From: Desulfobacteraceae bacterium
GTDB taxonomy: Bacteria > Desulfobacterota > Desulfobacteria > Desulfobacterales > Desulfosarcinaceae
Reading direction: 5' to 3'
NCBI GenBank assembly: GCA_027031325.1
Contig: JALVRI010000485.1
Span: 1-10,584 of the forward strand
Length of the DNA stretch: 10,584 bases
Position numbers and translations under genes: made by a program. Each line of letters starts with the position of its first letter. Position 1 is the stretch's first letter. The notes under the pieces were generated by a model, which saw only the letters and a program-made list of their open reading frames with translations, made no database searches and was not told where the DNA came from. This document shows positions 6,264-10,584 of this stretch, piece by piece.

Positions 6264-7196
6264 TCAGCACCTGTGGTCAAGGCATATCTTGACCAGTTCT
6301 TCAAGTTCGGCCTCAGCCACTGCAATACATGTGTCAGCCGCCCCATAGTAGAGCTTGATACTACCGTCATCTTCGCATATCAGGCCGCAGGGAAAAATAA
6401 CATTGGGAACATCGCCAACCCGTTCGTAGATTTCCTCAGGACCGAAGATGAAATAGGGAGAATAACCGATTACTTTTTCAGGGTTTTGAAGGTCCAGCAG
6501 GATGGCCCCGATGCGGTAGATCTTGCCCCCGGCTGTTTCGCGCACTCCATGGTACAATGCCAGCCAGCCGTCCTTGGTTTTAACCGGCGGGGTACAGATG
6601 CCAAGGCGCGAATTACCCCATCCCGGCTCGGGAGTCAGCAAGGCCCGGGCCCTTCCCCAGTGGATCAGGTCCGGTGAATAAGTGATCCAGATGGAACCTT
6701 CACTTTTTCCCAGGCCCGAGGGACGATCCAGCATCACGTAGGAGGATTCTATCTTTTCCGGGAAAAGGACGGCGTCCTTGTTATCGACCTCGGTTGCCAG
6801 GCAGATACGCTCGAAGGAGACAAAATCCCTTGTTTTTCCAATGGCTACTCTCGGTCCGTAGGGGCCGAAAGCGGTATAGGTAAGGTAGTACTCATCTCCT
6901 ATCTGCGTTACCCGCGGATCCTCAATGCCGTACCGTTCGTAGGGCTCGTACTCAGGATCGGACGATGGCTTTATCCAGGGCTTATCGTCGATCACGAAGC
7001 TGTATCCATCCCGCGAGCGTGCCAGGGTCAGGTGGCTTTTTCCGCCCTGGTCTTCGATCCGCAATATAAGCAGATATTGGCCGTCGAACTTGCAGGCCGC
7101 GGCATTGAATACCGTGTTGCAGGAATAAGGAACATGCTGCCTGGTCAGGATGGGATTGTGCCCGTATCTTGTGAAAGGGAAGACAGGTTTCGGCAT
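6264..7196 (-). CDS. GH130 family glycoside phosphorylase-like protein
   Basis: This is a five-bladed beta-propeller enzyme of glycoside hydrolase family 130. Members mostly split beta-mannosides (such as mannosyl-glucose or mannooligosaccharides) with phosphate, releasing mannose 1-phosphate; the reaction is reversible. Family landmarks are NAAACKFDG and LILRIED (33-49), YGIEDPRVT (89-97) with the probable general acid Asp93, KDAVLFPEK (140-148), a TYSPDLIHWG blade (172-181), ALYHGV (213-218) and KLYYGAAD (281-288). The 310 residues fit a typical member. There is no signal peptide, so it should act in the cytoplasm. The common RxEDR motif reads RIEDQ, with Gln50 in place of Arg. Substrate, and phosphorolysis versus hydrolysis, cannot be decided from sequence by eye. 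The strong ribosome-binding site AAGGAGG (7204-7210) sits 14 bases after the glycosyltransferase stop, so the two genes are surely co-expressed. Confidence 0.87.
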   Translation of the reverse strand: MPKPVFPFTRYGHNPILTRQHVPYSCNTVFNAAACKFDGQYLLILRIEDQGGKSHLTLARSRDGYSFVIDDKPWIKPSSDPEYEPYERYGIEDPRVTQIGDEYYLTYTAFGPYGPRVAIGKTRDFVSFERICLATEVDNKDAVLFPEKIESSYVMLDRPSGLGKSEGSIWITYSPDLIHWGRARALLTPEPGWGNSRLGICTPPVKTKDGWLALYHGVRETAGGKIYRIGAILLDLQNPEKVIGYSPYFIFGPEEIYERVGDVPNVIFPCGLICEDDGSIKLYYGAADTCIAVAEAELEELVKICLDHRC

Positions 7197-7210
7197 ATCC
7201 TTTCCTCCTT

Positions 7211-8350
7211 TCAGTCGACGAGAATAATATTGGATTCGATCCTGGGTATATCCATTACCGCGGAATAAAGTTCAAGGTGTTGGCGGGCAACAAGTGGCCA
7301 CGATATTTGCTTGCGGACATATTCGCGGGCATTTTTTGAAAGGTCGCCGGCCAATTGCCTGTCGTGCAGCAGTTTGACAACCGCATCCACGTAATCCGCG
7401 TGACTGTCACAGGTAATTCCGGTGCCTGTTTCGGAGAGAGTTTGGCGCATGGCCTCGGTGGTGCTCGTAACAACCGGCTTGCCGAAAGAAAAGCAATGGG
7501 CCAGGATGCCGCTTTGGGAAGATATGTTGTATGGCAGAATAACCACATCCGAAGCCGAGATGATGGTATCGAAGATATCCTGGGGAAGCTGGCCCCGGAT
7601 AATGTAGATTTGATCCTTGAACTCGGAGCGGGCTATCTTGTCGAAAAGATAATTACGGTAGGCCTTGTGTTCCGTACCCCTGGTCTTGCCGGCAACCACC
7701 AGAACTGCCTCCGGGCAGCGGCGTACGATTTGCGGGAAGATATCGACCACCAGCTCGAAATTCTTGGAGGGCCGGAAGTAGCCTATGATCAGGATTATCT
7801 TGCGATCTTCCGGCAGGCCCAACCTCTTTTTGGCGTTGGGCACAGGTTCGACCAATCTTGCGCCGTGGGGGATGCGGACCACCTTGTCCGCCATCGCCGC
7901 TGCCAGGTTGTTTGCCAGGGTCTGGACCTGGTAAGGTTCGTGCACGATTACCCGGTCACTGTTGGCACAGATGGACTCGATGATCACCCGGTGTTCGCGG
8001 CTAATTTCCCGGTAGACCGTGTGAAGGGTGGTAACCACGGGGATCCCGGCCATCCTGAACTGCATTATCAAGGGTATTACGGCAATACCGAAATGCTTGC
8101 CGAACAGCCCGAACTCGTGCTGGATATGGACCACGTCGGGTGTTAGCCGGACCATCACCCGGAATGCCTTGTCGGCTAGGTCGCCGTCTTCGTAGTCGAA
8201 GGCCGGAAAAACCTGGGGGCCGCTGCCGCCCAGGTGGGAGACTATGTATACATCATTTTGTTGCTGGCGCAAGGCGTCGCTGAGGTACTGGGTATAGGTT
8301 GCAATTCCGCATTCGATTGGAGGATAGGTGGAGATGATTCCTATGCGCAT
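7211..8350 (-). CDS. GT4-type glycosyltransferase
   Basis: This is a cytoplasmic GT-B fold glycosyltransferase, 379 residues, that would move a sugar from a nucleotide-sugar donor to an unknown acceptor. The N-terminal lobe opens with MRIGIISTYPPIECGIATYT (1-20), where the GIA loop is typical of the GT4 acceptor side. HIQHEFG (75-81) and a TLHT segment (108-111) follow. The C-terminal lobe has IILIIGYFRPSKN (185-197), VLVVAGK (216-222), SDVVILPYN (267-275), and SGILAHCFSFGKPVVTS (280-296), the donor-site loop where many GT4 enzymes have an E-x7-E motif; here the first Glu appears to be Ser280. The start at 8350 is preferred over the in-frame ATG at 8365 because GGGGGAGG lies 5 bases before it. 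The following GH130 gene suggests a shared glycoside, perhaps mannose-containing, as product or substrate. Confidence 0.87.
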   Translation of the reverse strand: MRIGIISTYPPIECGIATYTQYLSDALRQQQNDVYIVSHLGGSGPQVFPAFDYEDGDLADKAFRVMVRLTPDVVHIQHEFGLFGKHFGIAVIPLIMQFRMAGIPVVTTLHTVYREISREHRVIIESICANSDRVIVHEPYQVQTLANNLAAAMADKVVRIPHGARLVEPVPNAKKRLGLPEDRKIILIIGYFRPSKNFELVVDIFPQIVRRCPEAVLVVAGKTRGTEHKAYRNYLFDKIARSEFKDQIYIIRGQLPQDIFDTIISASDVVILPYNISSQSGILAHCFSFGKPVVTSTTEAMRQTLSETGTGITCDSHADYVDAVVKLLHDRQLAGDLSKNAREYVRKQISWPLVARQHLELYSAVMDIPRIESNIILVD

Positions 8351-8355
8351 ATTTG

Positions 8356-8363
8356 CCTCCCCC
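8356..8363 (-). promoter_or_regulatory. Ribosome-binding site that fixes the glycosyltransferase start
   Basis: Read on the minus strand, GGGGGAGG lies 5 bases before the ATG at 8350. The in-frame ATG at 8365 overlaps this site and has no purine-rich sequence before it, so translation from 8350 is favoured and the first five residues of the longer frame (MGEAN) are probably not made. Confidence 0.7.
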
Positions 8364-8515
8364 ATGGTCTTGTTGACGGGTACAAATCATCGTCCCAAGT
8401 CGTTGAAGACCGTCTTTGCCAAGCAGCTATCATCCCGGATCATGCCTGTTACAACAGGCTGCCGGGGCCGGGAGTCAAGGCACTGTCATGGAGCTGCGGG
8501 TCGGACGCCTGTAAT
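8364..8515 (-). other. Gap before the glycosyltransferase gene, with a hairpin
   Basis: This separates the nitrilase-family gene from the glycosyltransferase gene on the same strand. It contains a hairpin GCCTGT/ACAGGC (8444-8449 with 8454-8459, loop of 4). No T tract follows it on the minus strand, so it is not a standard terminator. A TTGACT box followed after 18 bases by TTGTAA is a poor promoter match. Whether the two gene pairs form one transcript is open. Confidence 0.35.
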
Positions 8516-9331
8516 TTAATCACTTTGTGGAGGCAGGCAAGAGGGGGAGCAGGGCAGGTCGGCCAAATCCTTGTCGGCATCCTGCCAGGCCGGGAAACCT
8601 TTTCGGTATTCAGTCACCGCCGCTGCTGAAAGCTTGATCGTCCTGGTGCAAGGGGCGTGACCGATGGTAAAGAGCATACGTCCGGCAGGATTGATGACCG
8701 CCGAATCGCCGCTGTGGTAGTATCCGTTACCGTCATTGCCGATGCGGTTTACACCGATAACGTAAGCCTGGTTCTCGATGGCCCGTGCTGGCAACAGGCT
8801 GCGCCAGTGGGCTGAGCGGCGTTCCGGCCAATTGGCCACGAAGATCGCCAGGTCGTAAGCGTTGTCGAAGTTACGGGTCCAAAGCGGAAAACGCAAATCA
8901 TAGCAGATGAAAGGCCTGATTTTCCAACCCTTGAGGCCCACGGTCAGAAGCCTTTCCCCGGGCCGGTATACCTTGTGCTCGCCGGCATAGCGAAAAAGGT
9001 GTTTTTTGTCGTAGGTTGCCAGGCCGCCGTCGGGCCGGACCCATATCAAGCGGTTGTAGAAGGCGTCGCCTTCCTTGATCATGAGGCTGCCGGTGATGAC
9101 AACCCCCATGGACCTGGCTTTTGCCCTGGCCCAGCTTACGGCCCGGCCGTCCATGGTTTCGGCCAGCTTTTGGGGATGCATGCTGAAGCCGGTCGAAAAC
9201 ATCTCCGGCAGGATGATCAGGTCTGTTGGTGATGCCAGGCGGTCAAGCTTGGCGTCGAACATCTCCAGGTTGGCCTCGATATCTTCCCAGAAGAGGGAGG
9301 TCTGGACAAGGGTGACTTTCAGATCTTGCAT
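8516..9331 (-). CDS. Nitrilase-superfamily amidase, omega-amidase (YafV) type
   Basis: This is a carbon-nitrogen hydrolase of 271 residues, predicted cytoplasmic. The Glu-Lys-Cys catalytic triad is visible: Glu43 in LPEMFSTGF, Lys109 in YDKKHLF, and Cys143 in FICYDLRFP. The motifs PEMFSTGF, AGEHKVY (116-122), NWPERR (167-172) and ARAIENQAYVIGVNR (182-196) are those of the YafV/omega-amidase group, which hydrolyses 2-oxoglutaramate (and 2-oxosuccinamate) to the 2-oxo acid and ammonia. The start overlaps the last 13 bases of the aminotransferase gene, with only a weak GAGAA before the ATG, so it is probably translated by coupling. With the aminotransferase it would make glutamine-dependent transamination irreversible by removing oxoglutaramate. 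The last 20 or so residues are poorly conserved in appearance. Confidence 0.88.
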   Translation of the reverse strand: MQDLKVTLVQTSLFWEDIEANLEMFDAKLDRLASPTDLIILPEMFSTGFSMHPQKLAETMDGRAVSWARAKARSMGVVITGSLMIKEGDAFYNRLIWVRPDGGLATYDKKHLFRYAGEHKVYRPGERLLTVGLKGWKIRPFICYDLRFPLWTRNFDNAYDLAIFVANWPERRSAHWRSLLPARAIENQAYVIGVNRIGNDGNGYYHSGDSAVINPAGRMLFTIGHAPCTRTIKLSAAAVTEYRKGFPAWQDADKDLADLPCSPSCLPPQSD

Positions 9332-10461
9332 AGTTTCTCGGCAGCCTCTTGCAGGGTTTGATCTTTCTTGGCGAAACAGAAACGTAAGACCTTGTTGTCG
9401 GTCCCATCGTGGTAGAAAACAGAGGGTGGAATGGCGGCAACCCCGTATTGCCTGGTCATCCGGCGGGCAAAGTCAATATCGGCCTCGGAAGTGATTTTCG
9501 AGTAGTCGAGCATTATGAAATATGTGCCCCGGCACTGGAGGGCGGTAAAACGCGAGTCAGCGATCAATTCCAGGAAAAGATCCCTTTTGCGCTGGTAAAA
9601 AGAACCCAGCTCGAGGTACAGCCGGGGTTTTGTGAGGATGTCGGCATAAGCGTACTGGATCGGAGTATTGGAAGCAAAAGTCAGGAACTGGTGTACCTTC
9701 TGAAATTCCGCCGTCAGCTCCGGTGGGGCTATACAGTATCCTATCTTCCAGCCGGTGGTGTGGTAAGTCTTGCCGAAGGAGCTTATCACCAGGCTCCGCC
9801 GGGCCAGCTCGGGGTAGCGCAGCATGCTGTGATGTGGCCGGCCGTCGAAAATGATATGTTCGTATACCTCGTCGCTGATTATGAACAGGTCGTTGCGGGA
9901 TACCAGCAGCCTGAGGGCTTCTATGTCCTGGCTGCCCAGGACCGTCCCGGTGGGGTTATGGGGTGAGTTGAGGATGATGGCCCTGGTTTTGGGACCCACC
10001 CTGTCAAGCACCTGGTCCCAATCAATACCGTATTCCGGCCAGGTGAGCTTGGAGAAAACCGGGATTCCCTGGTTGAGCAATATGGCCGGAACATAGGAAT
10101 CAAAGGCCGGTTCGATCACCATGACTTCATCTCCGGGGTGAACCAGGGCCGTGATGGCTGAATAGAGGGCTTCGGTGGCTCCGGAAGTGATGGTGATCTG
10201 GGTGTCGGGATCGATGGCCGCTCCGTATAGTTTTTCGGTCTTGGAGGCCAGGGCCTGGCGCAAAACCTCCACTCCCTGCATGGGAGCATACTGGTTACGT
10301 CCGGCCTTCATGTGGGTATTGACAAGTTCGACCAGCCGGGGGGCGACATCGAAGTCCGGGAAACCCTGGGAAAGGTTTACCGCCCCCGTATCGGCCGCCA
10401 GCTTGCTCATGATGGTGAAGATGGTAATGCCAACGTCAGGTAGTTTCGATTTCAGTTTCAT
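9319..10461 (-). CDS. PLP-dependent class I/II aminotransferase, methionine/glutamine transaminase type
   Basis: This is a fold-type I aminotransferase of 380 residues. The internal-aldimine Lys231 lies in SSFGKTYHTTGWKIGY. Asn169 (HNPTGT) and Asp197 (SDEVYEH) hold the cofactor, and Arg360 (VLRFCFAK) is the substrate carboxylate arginine. NLSQGFPDFD (29-38) and QYAPMQGVEVLR (57-68) are typical of the YbdL/kynurenine aminotransferase (glutamine transaminase K) group, which uses methionine, glutamine or aromatic amino acids. The overlapping omega-amidase gene supports a glutamine transaminase role, for example converting 4-methylthio-2-oxobutanoate to methionine in salvage. Other steps of that pathway are not in view. 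The start at 10461 has AAGG about 13 bases before it, which is weak. The upstream gene ends 43 bases away on the same strand, so co-transcription is likely. Confidence 0.88.
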   Translation of the reverse strand: MKLKSKLPDVGITIFTIMSKLAADTGAVNLSQGFPDFDVAPRLVELVNTHMKAGRNQYAPMQGVEVLRQALASKTEKLYGAAIDPDTQITITSGATEALYSAITALVHPGDEVMVIEPAFDSYVPAILLNQGIPVFSKLTWPEYGIDWDQVLDRVGPKTRAIILNSPHNPTGTVLGSQDIEALRLLVSRNDLFIISDEVYEHIIFDGRPHHSMLRYPELARRSLVISSFGKTYHTTGWKIGYCIAPPELTAEFQKVHQFLTFASNTPIQYAYADILTKPRLYLELGSFYQRKRDLFLELIADSRFTALQCRGTYFIMLDYSKITSEADIDFARRMTRQYGVAAIPPSVFYHDGTDNKVLRFCFAKKDQTLQEAAEKLCKI

Positions 10462-10504
10462 CGGTGGTACTTGCCTTTTTGGAAAAATCTCGGGGCAAAG
10501 AAAA

Positions 10505-10584
10505 TCATGGGGACCGGTAGACCCGGCAGATGGCCTGTGCTTCGTCCTGAATGGCTCTGGCCAGGGATTCCGGTTCCAGGACCC
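10505..10584 (-). CDS. 3' end of an unidentified gene
   Basis: The last 25 codons of a frame that enters from the right edge end in a TGA at 10505-10507. The residues (VLEPESLARAIQDEAQAICR, then VYRSP) form an amphipathic helix-like tail, and the codon choice matches the neighbouring GC-rich genes. It runs in the same direction as the aminotransferase and is probably part of that operon. The product cannot be told from so little. Confidence 0.55.
   Translation of the reverse strand, partial: VLEPESLARAIQDEAQAICRVYRSP

Noticed and set aside
7355..8146. Long + strand open frame of 263 codons
   Set aside because: It is fully antisense to the glycosyltransferase gene, whose GT4 motifs and ribosome-binding site are clear. 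The antisense product shows no family motif.
8351..8365. Glycosyltransferase start at the upstream ATG (8365)
   Set aside because: The strong GGGGGAGG site lies between the two ATG codons and serves the downstream one; nothing suitable precedes the upstream ATG.
8444..8459. Rho-independent terminator after the omega-amidase gene
   Set aside because: The hairpin is only 6 base pairs and no T tract follows on the minus strand.
9409..9966. + strand open frame of 185 codons
   Set aside because: It is antisense to the aminotransferase, including the segment encoding its PLP lysine and the SDEVYEH motif; no independent support.
1..10584. CRISPR array, tRNA or rRNA genes
   Set aside because: No regularly spaced direct repeats, no tRNA cloverleaf with TTCRANY-like arm, and no rRNA-like sequence were seen on either strand.

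Overview
The window looks like a stretch of chromosome from a Desulfobacterota-type (former Deltaproteobacteria) bacterium. This is inferred from the gene content: an orphan periplasmic binding protein joined to a hybrid histidine kinase, a flagellar-type chemoreceptor, and a group II intron, next to GC-richer metabolic genes. No phylogenetic marker is present, so the assignment is tentative.

Left part (1-1229): the window opens inside the 3' end of a group II intron, with domains V and VI complete and ending near 116. About 1.1 kb without a convincing gene follows. Bases 173-301 fold on paper into a closed multi-hairpin RNA-like structure. Bases 560-960 form a GC-rich patch with repeated GCCGGC motifs, a good sigma70-like promoter and a doubtful 69-codon reading frame.

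Sensory part (1230-6007, + strand): a secreted family-3 solute-binding protein overlaps by 4 bases a membrane hybrid histidine kinase that ends in a receiver domain. This looks like a two-gene periplasmic sensing unit. After a 369-base gap comes a chemoreceptor with a CZB-like zinc-site motif (His61, Cys89, His121, His125) placed, unusually, between its two membrane helices. The gap holds a near-consensus flagellar sigma28 promoter. Between that promoter and the start codon lies a leader that can fold into a closed, three-hairpin structure with a possible pseudoknot, whose closing helix covers part of the ribosome-binding site. This is the best candidate here for an undescribed regulatory element.

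Metabolic part (6264-10584, - strand, GC-richer): reading in the direction of transcription there is the tail of an unrecognised gene, a class I aminotransferase of the methionine/glutamine transaminase type, and an overlapping omega-amidase-like nitrilase homologue. The latter two would form a glutamine transaminase/omega-amidase route. After 165 bases come a GT4 glycosyltransferase and, 14 bases later, a GH130 glycoside phosphorylase-like protein, a likely two-gene unit for a (possibly mannose-containing) glycoside. The two halves converge at 6008-6263, where base composition also changes.
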